From Margaritispora aquatica (lineage: Eukaryota > Ascomycota > Leotiomycetes > Helotiales > Discinellaceae): DNA of 64,000 bases. Shown here in pieces: positions 1 to 12,884 of this stretch. The position numbers and the translations under genes were made by a program. Positions within the stretch are counted from its first letter, which is position 1. Every line of letters begins with the position of its first letter. The notes beneath the pieces were generated by a model that did not search any database, was not told the origin of the DNA, and was given only the letters and a program-made list of their open reading frames with translations. The stretch is taken from assembly GCA_007644065.1 (NCBI GenBank), contig VJWN01000028.1, positions 124,001 through 188,000 on the forward strand, read 5' to 3'.

Positions 1-457
1 ACCACCCTCTGCCTTGGGCAACAACCTCTCCCTCTCCCTCACATACCGCAACGCCGCTTTGGGCCCCCGAACCTGACTCAACGCGCAATGGAATACCACG
101 ACCTCTTTGTCCGCCAGCTTACGCACCAGCTCTGGGATCTTGTGGTCGTGCGTATGCGAGGGGGCATGGATTGAGTGCCGGATGTGGCCACCAATGTGGT
201 CTGTTGAAGGAAATATTGTTAGCTATGTTGAGAGCTCGATTGGGGATGAGGGTGAGGGGATGGGTGGGGAGGATATGGTGGAGAGGAAGAGATATGGGGA
301 ATGGAAACAATGACGAACCATCATCCCTCACATCAACAATAGCGACATGTTTTGCCTCGCCCGGTTGATCGAGATTCGAGCCCGTGGCAGCGAGGAGGAT
401 GGTAGAGAGTTCCTGATTCGAGATGCGGGGGAGGGTTGATACTGTGTGGTGGGACAT
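1..457 (-). CDS. Cdc25/rhodanese-type phosphatase, Ibp1-like (partial, 3' end off left edge)
   Basis: Two exons are visible: 457-319 and 200-1, joined by an intron at 318-201 (donor gttcgt, acceptor aacag). The spliced frame reads through IVDVRDD into DHIGGHIRHS, a typical rhodanese N-terminal half. It continues to the active-site loop HCALSQVRGP, which is the HC-x5-R signature of Cdc25-type and arsenate-reductase-type rhodanese phosphatases. The ATG at 457 starts MSHHTVSTLPRIS, in the right place for the short N-terminus of this family. The fission-yeast Ibp1 / fungal arsenate reductase-like group is the best match. Family members are small single-domain proteins acting on phosphotyrosine or arsenate; which substrate applies here cannot be read from sequence. 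The C-terminus lies outside the window. Confidence 0.85.
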
Positions 458-1483
458 TGTGGTTTGTGTTGATTTCCTTTCTCTCCTGCTTTCTTTGCTC
501 CACCGCTCAACTCTCTATCGTTCTTTATGCCTGTCTGGTATATCTCGCTGTGCGTATCTAGTCCACGGAGCTGGTCGTCACGGCTTTTTCTCTGTTTCTG
601 GTTGATATCGAGGCGGGGTAGATCCAATGTGAGTGTTGTGGTTCGGTTGATCCGTTTGTTGATCTGTCAATTGATATCCCGTCGTTTTTGCTTACAACGA
701 GTATTGCACTGTTATATCCTATCCTATCCTGCAAACAAGTACGTTTCCAACTACTCCCAAATCTGCGACGACCGAAGCTGCAAAGTTGAGTTATATCTGA
801 TCTGTACTTTATTGTCTTCCAAACCCCATTCACTTTGGAAGGGTTGTCGTCAAACTCAGAACTTCAGCTAACCACTCACGAGAAGGAAACACAATATACG
901 ATTGGGTTTATCACTTTAGGCATGCAGTAGAAGACACAAAAGAAGAATAGACACTTGGATTATGAATATGACAGCGGGGTTCTCCACTGACGATCTTTCC
1001 GCCATTTCATGCAGCGCCCGTCTTGGGCCTGGACCATTTCGACTAGGTTTCCCAGCTTACCGAGACATGAATTCAACGACATGCATGTTTCCTTGAGCCT
1101 CTTCTGTCAGTTCTTCTCGCAATCCATTGTACGATTGTACGATACTTCGATCCATTCAGGTTCAAAATGGTAATCTCAACAGCTCAGAAAAGCTAGGGCA
1201 ATCTTCTTTCATTCACAGCATCAACAAACAATCAGCAGCAAAGACTTGGAGTAAAGGAGTGGAAGACTTTCTTTGATTGATTGATTGATTGATAGGCAGG
1301 TTAAGGTTAGGTTAATACTTGAGAGGAAGAGAATCAACGACCAAGGGTAGTCGGATATCTCTCCTACACACTGACGATCCACCTAATATCCTTCAGACCA
1401 ATCTATTTCTAAAGTCAGCCCTTCAGTCCAGTTCAGCTGAAAGACTTGTATGATTACCTATAGATTCTTATATCGAATCCTTT
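458..1483. other. Intergenic, no gene seen
   Basis: No coding signal stands out. It should hold the promoter of the phosphatase gene on the left and the 3' flank of the coiled-coil gene on the right. A short TTGA tetranucleotide microsatellite sits at 1273-1294, followed by an AGGTTA-like repeat up to about 1316. Confidence 0.6.
1273..1294. repeat. (TTGA)n microsatellite
   Basis: Five consecutive TTGA/GATT units are read directly. Confidence 0.9.
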
Positions 1484-2263
1484 TCAATTGCCATTCGATC
1501 TGAACTCCCTGTTCATGTTCAAGACCATGTCCAAGTCCATGTCCATGTCTATATCCATGTCCATAGCCTCATCGCCCTCCGAAGCCCTCTGCAACCTCAT
1601 CCTCTCCTCCATCTCCCTATCCAACATCTCCAGCTGCATTCTGGTCTCCTTCGTAGCCTCAGCCATCGCCTCCATTTCCAAACTTCCAACAACCTGCGCC
1701 TCCTTCATCAACCCCTTACTCTGCTTTTCCCAAGCAGCACGAACGAGTTTTTTATTGTGACGAGCACGGTTGGTGATGCGCATGTTCTCCAGATATTTAG
1801 CATGAGCGACGCGAGCAGCTTCCTCGTCTGCTGCAAGTCGAGCAGCTTTTTCGGCTGCAGTCTGAGCAGCACGGTGATGCGCCCCCTCCATGATAGCAAG
1901 CTGTTCGTTGCGACGACGCTGCTCGTCGAATTGTTCTCTTTCACGAACCAATATGGCAGCAATTTGCAGTGCAGACAGATCACTCAGACCTGAACGCGGG
2001 GTACTGGACATCTCTGCAACCGGAGCAGTAGTCGATACAGTTGGGGCATTGGTCGAGTCACCCAGTTCAACCTGAAGATGGTGCCGAACGCGTTGATACC
2101 CGTTCTCAAACTCACGCAAGAAAGCCATGTTCTCAGTGAGTGTCCGGAAAGCAGTGGAATCCATGTTTGATCCAGCGGGTTGAGATGGCGAGCGCATCAA
2201 GAGGCGGGGATCGATGCATGGTGGCGACGATGGTAGTGCTGGTCGTGGTATTCCTTGATCCAT
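1484..2263 (-). CDS. Hypothetical coiled-coil protein with C-terminal Met/Asp run
   Basis: A single uninterrupted 259-residue frame starts at an ATG at 2263. I do not recognise a family. Residues 1-30 are Pro/Ser-rich. Residues about 100-225 are rich in Glu, Arg, Ala and Gln (EREQFDEQRRRNEQ, AAEKAARLAADEEAAR) and look like a long charged alpha-helix or coiled coil. The tail carries an alternating run MDMDIDMDMDLDM, encoded by tandem ATGGAC-like hexamers (about 1520-1565 on the + strand). There is no signal peptide or membrane segment. The open frame and composition unlike random sequence argue that it is expressed. It could be a structural or nuclear protein; no function is claimed. Confidence 0.55.
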   Translation of the reverse strand: MDQGIPRPALPSSPPCIDPRLLMRSPSQPAGSNMDSTAFRTLTENMAFLREFENGYQRVRHHLQVELGDSTNAPTVSTTAPVAEMSSTPRSGLSDLSALQIAAILVREREQFDEQRRRNEQLAIMEGAHHRAAQTAAEKAARLAADEEAARVAHAKYLENMRITNRARHNKKLVRAAWEKQSKGLMKEAQVVGSLEMEAMAEATKETRMQLEMLDREMEERMRLQRASEGDEAMDMDIDMDMDLDMVLNMNREFRSNGN

Positions 2264-5200
2264 CTTTGCTGGATTGAGAGGAGCTGTGGGGGGAGTAAGT
2301 TAGTAGGTGGTAAGTGAGAGTTTGTGGACGACAGTAACATATTGAGGGATGCTAAGTGTTGAGGGCGCCATTGATAAGTAATATATTGTGTTGTATTGAA
2401 TGTTTGAATTAAACGCAATACAATGAGCGGTACTATGTATCGCAGTTGGGGGGAAATCTCCTGAAATCAAAATGCAACATTGGGCAGCCATGAATAAGTA
2501 GACAGTACAATGCGAGAATCCCGATTGAAATATACGTACTTTTTCAAGATTCTCAATGATTGAGTGATTGAGTGATGGAGAGCAGATCGAGCTGTCGATA
2601 GCTTAACCAATGGATTTCCTGGTACTGCGAGAAGATTGCCTGCAGGAAACCCGTCGCGGTGACCAGAGAGAAATGAAGAGCGAGGACGGGGATGACTCAA
2701 ACACTTATTGAGAAGCAGAGAGCAACATGTTGTGAAAGGTCGAGGGCCGGCTTTGCCTCCCATCAACACGCAAAATTGAGCCTAAGCAGAAAGTAGGTAG
2801 TATGTATTAGCTTCATACCAGTATGGGTGAGAAAGTTAGGCGATATTGCTATAGGTGACATGGGACTCCGTCGGTGGCATAAGGTAGCGAGGGTAGCTCG
2901 ATAGGGCTGTCGATTCAAGTATGCCGACTGGTCTAGGTGACTACCCTACCATGCCACAGTCACAATCACGCGAACCAAACTACTTTGTTAAAGAATAGAA
3001 TCGGGAGAGCTATATTCCGGCGCACCGCTATCCATATCTAGATTAGCAAGGACAGAGGAGGATTGACCAAACGGTTTCGACCTGAAAAATCGAAATACAC
3101 AAGACCCCAAGGAATTCCGTTCAGAGGTAGCGTTCATCTCAATGTCCCAGTATATAATCAGTAGAGAGCCATCAACCAACCCAACATAGAAACGAATATT
3201 CTAAAAAGCTCTGGTCCTTGGTATAGCAATCGAATCCTAGAAGACAGTTGACAGGACATAAGAGAATAAAACTGCGCCGGAGCACAAAAAGCGCTGGAGC
3301 TCTTATTTTCCAGTGCACCAATTCGATCCTATTGGGAAATATGATAGATAGAACGCTAGCGACCAAAACATGTTCAGGTCGAATATCTTGAAAAGCTCTA
3401 ATGATCGGTGAACCGCTTGAATCTCAGTGGGCAACAAGCTGGGGAAAAAGCCGCGAGAGGGCGATTAACTAAAACACAGTGGAACGCGAACCGGACAACC
3501 ATCTCATTCAGAATACCATATCGGATCATAATTCTATGCAGGCGTGCAATTAACAGAGAGCTATCAATCAACTCGCTCCCAGGAAAATGACTTTAAGAGC
3601 TCTAATTTCCAAATTGGGATTTCATATCCTATACCAACTCTCAACTGCCGTAGCTCAATTATCGATACTTCTACGACAACGTTTTCGCTTGCTGGGCAGA
3701 GTATCACGAGTTCGTGCAAAGCATACAGATGGATGATATCCGACTCATTGACCTAATTCATGACCTCACTTAAAATCCTGCCTGAATAGTCCGGCACATT
3801 TGTACGCTTGTGAACTTCAATCCAGAAGCTTGTTAAGCGAGCTGGCATGGCTTGTGGCAGTAACAACTTTGATGTTTCAGACAAAATCTGGTTGAACGAC
3901 TTGTAGCAATAATACAAACAATGACTTGAAGTGAGATATGGATCTCTGCCCAGGAAGCTGTCACACTTATGCTTTCCACCCTTCTAGGTAATTAATGGGA
4001 CTATCCGCTTGGGTTTTGTTGGTTGGATCTAACACTCGCTAGATGTAATCCGAACTCCGAAGCGTCCCTAATGGACAATGGTGCCCTATGTAGGGCAGCG
4101 AACAGTGAAAGAAACACCCATGTGTGAAATTACAAAAGATTCAAGGTGGCTTATTGTTATGATAAGCCAGACTTTGATTCGTGTGTTTTTCAAAAGTCTG
4201 AGAATATTGGTACTATGATTTTTTGCCTGCTCCTTATACGAGGTACCAAACCCATTCTCTTGGGACTTCCGAAAAGAACAGATAACAATTAATGGCACAG
4301 CTAACCTGTAAACCAATTAGATATTATCATAATGTTCACTGGAACTTCTTTGGCGCCGGCCGTGCTGAGGTGTCATCATGTTTAGTACTCCTCACGAGCG
4401 ACCCATCTTCTCACAACTAGAAATCGAGTCTTCCATCCGCAGTGTGCTTTCTTTCCTCTTCTCTTGTCCAACACCCTTATTTCAAAGCAGTTTCCTAAAC
4501 AAAGGATGATTCTTCAGGGCAGTATTCCAATAACACTTCAAGCTTTAACCTACTTGATGGACTTTCAAGGTCTGGATCATCCGGAGCCTACCCCACCTTT
4601 GAACAGCGCAAATCATATCCTGTTGGAACAACAAAGGTGGGGGAATGTATGGACCATTCTGAAGTGGACATCAACCAAGCCAGTGGAGTGATTCGGACCA
4701 ATTCGGATCGAGTCGGTCCAGCGCGAATCCACAAATATTCACTTCATCCACCTTTCCCATGGGGGACCGACGTTGGTGAGAAACTCCGAGTTGTGTTGTG
4801 GGCCTTGGTTTCTCGGTCGGTTCTTGGCGCTTTGGGGGTTAGTTGAGACGCCGTACCGATGCCACCATCGCGAGAATGGATTTGCACAGGAAGTTCTGTT
4901 CTTTCTTCGTCGTTGAGATCATGGAAGCAGATCATGACCGATATCGATGCGAATCAAATGCCCTCCTTAGCCGTGCACGGCACGGATGATGTGGCTTGGA
5001 AGGATGAGAAGTTTGGTATATATTGCTTGCTTGTCTGCACGTTGGTTTCATCAAGTCCAGTTACTCAGCAGGTGAAGTGTTCGTCTTGCTCGCTCCTGTT
5101 TCGTACAATTAGTATGAGGATTGATCAATTTTGGAGAGTGGGGGAATAGAGCACAATAGAGCACAAGGTATGATACCGGATTTACCTGAGATCCAGCGAC

Positions 5201-6846
5201 ACTGCATACAACGGTCTTGATATCAAGCAGGAACGAATGGTCAACTCAAAGTATCGCTATCGCGATGACGACAAACAATAGAAGATCCGCTATAAGCGAG
5301 GTAATAATGTATGATCGCCATGATAATGATACCGATCTATACGGTGCCGAGGCGATAGATGATAAATAGCGCATGAGATCCATTGCGGCTGTGCTAATAG
5401 AAACAATGAAGTGGGACCGTTGTGCGATAGATGGTTGGGAGGATAGGTGCTCCTGGGTAGTAGAGGTATGATCTTGCTCAATCAGCAGTACGATACAGCA
5501 GTCAGCATCACGAGAGGGAAAAGTACAAAGATGAAAATCTCATCTCAAGTCGGCCCTCAGATTGAAGAAGCTAGATCATCGATATGAACACATCACCAAG
5601 AGGCAAAAGGCAAATACATCGAAAGATACATGAATGAATGGAGGATGGAGAATGAAAATAATAAGACCGAAGTGGATAAAGTTTGCAATCGTCTCACAAT
5701 ACTCGGCATGAGGAGATAAGAGGTGTTCCATTGTCACCTAGGGTTACTGAAGATTCTTCGCTTCGCTTTGTTTTCATTGAGATCCAACCACCGAGTACAA
5801 AGAAAAGTCTGGTGTCAAGCCTCAAATCACTCGTTTTCATGTTGGTCATGAATCGAATTTCCTCTATTCAAAGGTATACTATCAAATCATCACGTTGGTT
5901 ACATGGACTGAAATTAAAGTTTGTCCATGATGCCCTTTCATCATTCGGTGTTGACGCCACCTACGGTTACACCACATGTTGATTCGACCATGAGGAACAC
6001 CAGATTCACTAATCTCAAATCTTGCAGCATCTCACACTTTTGTCTGACCCTGCATTAATCCACGATCATCCAGTTACAAACCACGCTTTTTCGTACCTTA
6101 ACTTTTCATCTTTCTCTCTCTCCTTCGTCCGGTGTTTCGATGACCCGCATTTTCATTTCTCCTTGGTATGGGAACCTGGAGGAGGCACTTTGCGTCATGG
6201 GCGTCAGATAGCTGGTTGAAGAAATCCACTATTTCTCCATCGACGCCAATCAACAATTCGGTTATCCTCCTCAGAGGCCAATCATTGCCTCCTTTGATCC
6301 TTTTCTTACTATGGAGAAAATACCTTACTTTCTAATTGTTGCAACTAACCAACCAAGTGCTCCCCGCAATGGATTAAATCTCGGTTTGGGTTAGAATGAC
6401 AACTGCATGGTGTCGTCTTTGTCTTCTAATGCATCATCTCTCACTTCTTGAAATCTCAACGATGCATGCCTCAACTTTCGGCTGCAAGTGCGAGTACAAG
6501 GCAAAACAGCCTTTCCTCGCGAAAGAAGGGTTAGGGGGGTTACTACAAACTCACGATGCTTCCTCGCTCGCTTCCACCATGGAAGCTCTTCCCGACTTTC
6601 TATAAGTACCAATCCTTCTCCCGCATTCCTTCTATTTTCATATCTGATTTGCATACTCAAATCTCTCCTTCCTGCATCCTCTCACACAAACCTAATTCGT
6701 TGTTTCCGCCTTACGTGAAACAATCGCATCTTCTTGTACATATTCTTCCATATATACGTTCCTCTACCCCGCCAACCCCTCGATTCTCAACAACAACCCC
6801 TCATCCCTAGACAAGTTACTATCAACATCTATACCAAATTATCATC
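2264..6846. other. Gene-free stretch of about 4.6 kb
   Basis: Only short ORFs on both strands (all under about 100 codons), none with a recognisable domain or a splice arrangement I could join. It lies between the start of the coiled-coil gene and the start of mannitol-1-phosphate dehydrogenase, so it includes both promoters. Base composition is mixed and shows no strong AT bias of the kind left by RIP. It could hold a long upstream regulatory region, an unannotated non-coding RNA or an eroded gene. Confidence 0.5.
6601..6756 (+). promoter_or_regulatory. Candidate core promoter of the mannitol-1-phosphate dehydrogenase gene
   Basis: Two TATA-like elements are visible upstream of the ATG at 6847: TATAAG at 6601-6606 and TATATA at 6751-6756. 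Pyrimidine-rich tracts follow each, as is common at fungal transcription starts. This is inference from sequence only. Confidence 0.3.
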
Positions 6847-8066
6847 ATGAAGGCCGTTCATTTTGGAGCTGGAAATATTGGGAGAGGATTTGTCGCTGAA
6901 TTGTAAGTTCGACCAAACTTGCACCTTGAACTATTAGTCACTAACTGCACCTCAGCCTCCACAAATCCGGATATGAAGTTGTGTTCTGCGATGTTATGGA
7001 CAGCATCATCAATCAACTGCAGGCATCGAAATCGTATAAAGTCATCCAAGTCGGCGCCGAAGGCACCAGCGAAACAACCATTACCAATTACCGCGCCATC
7101 AACTCGAAAACTCATGAGGCAGATGTCATCAAAGAAATCACCACAGCTGACGTGGTAACGTGCTCCGTCGGCCCTAACATCCTCAAATTCATCGCTCCCG
7201 TCATTGCGAAGGGCATCGATTCGAGGCCCAACGATGCCACACCAATTGCCATCATTGCATGCGAGAACGCCATCGGCGCAACAGATACTCTCGCCGAGCA
7301 TATCAAACACCCCAAGTGTACCCCTGAACACCGTCTCGGCGATCACCACGAACGCGCGAGATATGCGAACTCTGCCATTGATCGCATTGTGCCTGCGCAA
7401 GATCCAGATGCGGGTTTGGATGTCAAGCTCGAGAAGTTTTACGAATGGGTTGTCGACAAAAGTCCTTTCCATGGTCATGAACCTCCTGCCATCGATGGCG
7501 TGAAATGGGTTGACGACTTGATTCCGTACATCGAACGAAAATTGTTTACCGTCAATACCGGCCACGCTGCAGCTGCATATCACGGATACTATCACCAGAA
7601 GACCACCGTCTATGATGCTTTACAGGACAAGAGGATTCTCGATGAGGTTAACAAAGCGCTATCCGAGACAAGCATGCTCATCGTTGAGAAGCACGGCATT
7701 GATGAGAAGGAGCAAGCGACATACGTTAAGAAGATCATCACACGAATTGGCAATCCTCATCTCGAGGATGCAGTTGAACGTGTAGGTCGTGCACCGCTCA
7801 GGAAGTTAAGCCGCAAGGAACGATTCATTGGACCAGCAGCAGAGCTTGCCGAGCAGGGCAAACCATTTCAAGCATTGTTAGATGCTGCCGAGATGGCATT
7901 CCGTTTCCAGAATGTTGAAGGTGACGAGGAGAGTGCCGAGTTGGCAAAGATCATGGCGAGTTCGTCGGCGGACGATGTTGTACAAAAGGTCTGTGGGTTG
8001 AAGCCGAGCGATAAGCTGTATTCGCATGTCATCGAGATTGTAAAACGTGTGCAGCAGGATGCATAG
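6847..8066 (+). CDS. mpdA: Mannitol-1-phosphate 5-dehydrogenase
   Basis: Interconverts fructose 6-phosphate and mannitol 1-phosphate with NAD(H) in the cytosol, the entry step of the fungal mannitol pathway. Exon 1 is 6847-6902, a 53-bp intron follows (6903-6955; gtaagt, CTAAC branch, ctcag), and exon 2 is 6956-8066. The product is 388 residues, the usual length. The N-terminus [14 protein letters not shown] holds the dinucleotide-binding GxGxxGRG motif. About residue 214 KLFTVNTGH gives the K-x4-N-x2-H signature of polyol-specific long-chain dehydrogenases. The C-terminal half is helical and charged, as expected. Start and splice site are fixed by the conserved N-terminus. I see no irregularity. 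Confidence 0.96.
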
Positions 8067-8793
8067 GGTACTTGTTATTTGTAGGGAGGACTTTTGGGCA
8101 TGGAGTTATGGAGTTGAGCGGTGTCTCGCGGATATCCTCCAGCGAACCAGCATGCATTTAAAGTTGACAAAGACGTCGTCAACACGAATTGATGAGATAG
8201 AAGCATGACAATAAATGAAAAGAATTCAAATTTACTCTGAAATTGAAGCATTTTCTTTTTCCACAAGCAGATAAGTGAAGATTCAGAGGAAGACTTGTGA
8301 TATTCAGGTCTGTAAGACTGTCTTCATTCGTGATACTCTCGAAATGCCATAAGAAATAGGTACATAGTTAGAAGATAATTAATTACGGGGGGTATTTAGA
8401 CGCACGAATCATAATTACCATATCTTCCCAATTCGTCTTTGAGCATTTCGAGATCTTGAAGCTCATTGCTTCACACCGCTAGTCCCGATTAGGATTGAGC
8501 AATGAACACGGTGGACTTGAGCTTCAGAACTCCAGAAACACACATGTCAACGCAGCTGGCCTCCACGTCCGCCACCAATCCGTGAATGCGCCAACATCTC
8601 CTTCTCGAACTTGACAAGATCTGCGAATTTTCACGCCCTCTGAAACCACTCCGTACATCGATTGACTTGACGGCCGAAATCTGACGAGAGAGAGAGGGGT
8701 CCTGGGAATAAGAAACATTCCTCCCTCCCTTACAGTACACCACTACCACGTCTCTGGAATTGGAATAGGAATAGCCCGTTACAGTAGCCCAAC
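8067..8793. other. Intergenic, no gene seen
   Basis: Contains the 3' flank of the dehydrogenase and the promoter of the coatomer gene. The short ORFs on the minus strand lack any domain. Confidence 0.6.
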
Positions 8794-11700
8794 ATGAGGC
8801 TTGACGTAAAGGTGCGTGTGTGCGGTGTTTTATTGTGTAGTGAGAGGATCTGAAGTGGCCTCTTGTACTGTCCTATCCAATACGATGCTATTCACAACGG
8901 AGAAGAATACGGAGGTTACGCACATAGCTATCTCGTATTCTGCTACTCCTTCCACTGCTACTGCTAGCTCTGCGGGCCAAGATACGCATTCTAGGGACAG
9001 GAGTCAAAGCCTGGATTTGCGCGAGACGGTCGTGGTGGGCGAGATGCAGAAGAATATGGCTGATTCGGTGTACAAAATACAGAGACAGTTGTTTGCGAGG
9101 AGTGAGAGAGTTAAGGGCATTGATTTCCATCCTGTGGAGCCGTGGATTTTGACCACGCTGTATAGTGGTATGTGTGCCTTTCTACAGTTCTTGCTGGTGT
9201 GGTTGCGAATCTCGGAGGGGGTCTGCATGTGGGAGACTTATACTGATGCGATTGTGCGCCAGGCCATGTCTACATTTGGTCTTACGAGACTCAGGTACGT
9301 GCTTTGCTTGCCCGTTCGACATGTAGGTATATGCCCACTCAGCAGATACTGACTAGCCCAGGCAATAGTCAAGACCTTCGAATTGACAGATGTCCCCGTC
9401 CGAGCAGGACGCTTCGTTGCGCGCAAGAACTGGATTGTTTGCGGTTCAGATGATTTCCAGCTGCGAGTATACAACTACAACACCTCCGAGAAAATCACTT
9501 CCTTCGAGGCACATCCAGATTATATTCGTGCCATTGTTGTTCACCCTTCACAACCATTCGTCCTGACCGCCTCTGATGACATGACCATTAAGCTATGGGA
9601 TTGGGATAAAGGATGGAAGTGTGTGCAGATTTTCGAGGGACATAGCCATTATGTTATGGGTCTGGCCATCAACCCAAAGGACACCAACACATTTGCTTCA
9701 GCATGTCTGGACAGGACGGTCAAGATCTGGAGCTTGGGATCTTCTACTGCGAATTTCACTCTGGAAGCACATGAGACGAAGGGTGTGAACCATGTTGATT
9801 ACTACCCACAATCCGATAAGCCATATCTCCTCACTACATCTGATGACAGGACGGTCAAGGTTTGGGATTATACCACCAAATCACTAATTGCGACTTTGGA
9901 AGGACACACCAGCAATGTTTCATTTGCATGCTACCATCCAGAATTACCAGTCATCATTTCCGGTTCCGAGGATGGAACAGTCAAGATCTGGCACGCAAAC
10001 ACATACAGGTTAGAGCAGTCGCTGAACTATGGCCTGGAACGAGCATGGTGTGTTAGCTACCAACGTGGCAAGCAGGGAGTTGCTGTCGGTTTTGATGAGG
10101 GAGCTGTTGTTGTAAAGATGGGTCGCGAAGAGCCAGCCGTGTCTATGGATGGTTCAGGAAAATTGATCTGGGCTAGACACAGCGAGGTTGTTTCGTCGAT
10201 AATCAAGGGCGGCGATGCTACCTTGAAAGACAACGAGGCGATCTTGCTCCCCACAAAAGATCTTGGCACTTGCGAAATTTACCCACAGACACTCCTTCAT
10301 TCACCTAACGGTCGATTCGTCTCCGTATGTGGTGATGGCGAATTTATCATCTACACTGCTTTGGCATGGAGGAATAAGGCTTTCGGCTCTGCATTGGACT
10401 TTTGCTGGGGCTCGAAAGAGAACAGCAACGATTATGCTATCCGAGAATCAGCTACCAGCGTCAAGATCTTCAAGAACTTCATTGAGAAAGCTGGTGGACT
10501 CGATGTTGGTTTCCAGGCTGAGGGCTTGACTGGTGGTGTATTGCTTGGTGTGAAGGGGCAGGGTGGAATTGGGTTCTTCGACTGGGCGACTGGTGGATTG
10601 GTTCGAAGGATTGAAGTTGATCCTAGAGAGGTATGTTAAGTTGTGGGGATGATGAGCCCATACTAATTTGACAAGGTCTACTGGTCTGAAAACGGAGAAC
10701 TGGTTTCTATTGCTTGCGAAGACACATTCTATGTTCTTCGCTTCTCGAGAGAAAACTACTTGGCAGCTGTTCAATCAGGCGAGGTTGATGATGATGGAGT
10801 AGAGTCAGCCTTCGAGGTCGTCACGGACATTAACGAGAGCGTAAAGACTGGAGAATGGGTTGGAGACTGCTTCATCTACACTAACAGCACGAACCGTCTT
10901 AACTACCTGGTCGGTGACCAAACATACACCATCTCCCATTTCGATCAGCCCATGTACCTTCTTGGCTACATCCAGCGAGACTCGCGGATATACCTTGCCG
11001 ACAAGGATGTCAATGTTACATCCTTTGCATTATCGCTGTCTGTTGTCGAGTACCAGACCTTGGTACTCAGAGATGATATGGAATCAGCGTCTGAGCTTCT
11101 CCCACAAATTCCTTCGGATCAATTGAACAAGATTGCCCGATTTTTGGAAGGCCAGGGCCATAAGGAGCTTGCACTCGAGGTGGCCACAGATCCCGAACAC
11201 AAATTCGAACTTGCTCTTGCTCTTGGCCAGCTCCCAATTGCTCTCGAACTCGCTCAAGAAGCAGATGCAGAGCACAAGTGGAAAACTGTCGGTGATGCAG
11301 CACTTGCAGCTTGGGATATCGCACTTGCAGCCGAATGCTTCAAGAATGCCAAGGATCTCGGCTCGTTACTACTGCTCCACTCTTCAACAGGGGACAAAGA
11401 GGGTCTCAGAGCACTAAGCACGCAAGCCCAAGAAGCAGGCGCCCACAATGTTGCATTCACATGTCTTTGGCAACTCTCCGACATCGATGGTTGTATTGAG
11501 CTCCTCACGAAATCAGGCAGAGTCTCGGAAGCTGTTCTCTTCTCCCAGACTTATAAGCCAAGCGCAACGCCCAAGGTCGTCGCAGATTGGAAGGCATCCC
11601 TCGAATCCCAGAAGAAGGGTCGGGTCGCTAAGACTGTCGGTGTACCTGGTGAAGATGATGAGCTGTTCCCTGAGTGGGAAGAGTATCTCAAGCTAGAGAG

Positions 11701-11803
11701 TGAAGGAGCGGTGCCCCTTATTGATGTTAACGGTGATGCAGATGAGGAGGAGGTTAATGGTGATGGTGAGGCGGAGGAAGAAGATGACGATGCTGACGCT
11801 TGA
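8794..11803 (+). CDS. sec27: Coatomer (COPI) subunit beta-prime
   Basis: A subunit of the COPI coat that drives Golgi-to-ER and intra-Golgi vesicle transport. Five exons: 8794-8811, 9083-9167, 9263-9294, 9362-10630 and 10676-11803. The product is 843 residues, normal for the family. The N-terminus is the conserved MRLDVKRQLFARSERVK. WD40 repeats fill about residues 10-300 (typical ends TIKLWDWDKGW, TVKIWSLGS, TVKVWDYTT, TVKIWHANT). The coatomer WD-associated region follows, with helical repeats and an acidic tail (DEEEVNGDGEAEEEDDDADA). All intron phases keep the frame, and the very short exons 1 and 3 are supported by conserved residues (GHVYIWSYETQ). The first intron is long (271 bp). Essential housekeeping gene; no anomaly. 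Confidence 0.97.
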
Positions 11804-12884
11804 GGGGTACTTGTTAGTGTGGGTTGAAATCAATAGATAGACAGAGCACGATGTTTTTGTTGTCACAGCCTCTGGGATGATTGGGTGTCGACATCTGATG
11901 GGATGGGAAAAGGGTCCAATAGGAAGGAGAAAGGCATCCTCGGTGGTTAGCAAAAGCTATTGAATTGTCGGGGTGTTTTGTCGTTGGCCTGCATGCATGC
12001 ATTGAAATAAAGGCTGTGGGTAAGGTGAGGTGGGGTGAAGTGAGGTTAGATGAGGTGAAATAGTCAAGAAGTTGAGTTACAATTATGATGTTAATCTACC
12101 TATGCGTGCCTTGCTTATGGGTTTTGTATACGTGTATGTGTGCTTCTCTCTACCGTCTTAGTCCTCACTTCATTGTTCCTGGAGGTTTATTGCTCTCGCC
12201 TTCAGGCGAAGCTAGACGTCTGTATATTACCAAGGTGAGGATCTGAGGATTGATTTAGTCATATGAATGATTGAAGCAATAGCAAGTCCTACCATTCGAA
12301 ATAGTAAGTCTTTATTTGAGCGATGGTTGGGTGGTGCACGTTCATGATTGAGACTAGAAGGTGTAAGATATATCATGCATTCGACGGAACACCATCGTAA
12401 TGTTTCGTTATCTCACTATTTGCTCTACGATTATACAGCTAAGCAGTAAAATCTCTATGAGCAGTACTAACCACGGTATTCCTTACGACTTCTCTTGCTT
12501 CAGTGGCCTCAAAACTCACACCAAAAAGAATCACACGTGGTACCTGATTCACATCTGTGCCATGGTCTCAACCGCCCTGCGCCATCACCTCGCTTAGCGA
12601 GTCGCAAAGCCACCACCAATTAACGTTCGCTGTCTCAAGGCGGATTTTGCTTTTTCCAACCCCAGCCTAGCCCCTTATCCCGAGGTCTGAGGTCGTACCT
12701 CATCTTCTTTCTCCAATGTCAATGTGGACGTCAGTCTTCAACGACATCTTTTCAGATCATATCATATCGTATTAGATTGCGACGACATACTAGCGTACTA
12801 CCTTGCCACCTTACTTTCGTCAATCGTTACTCAGACCATTGCTGCTACATTGCTGCTACATCGACAGAAAGAGCAGAGCATAAC
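11804..12884. other. Intergenic, no gene seen
   Basis: 3' flank of the coatomer gene and promoter of the first 2EXR gene. A G/T-rich tract (TGAGGTGGGGTGAAGTGAGG) lies near 12025-12060. No coding signal was found. Confidence 0.55.

Noticed and set aside
12777..12884. Longer N-terminus for the first 2EXR protein
   Set aside because: The upstream extension does not begin with an ATG and has no conserved feature; the ATG at 12885 suffices.
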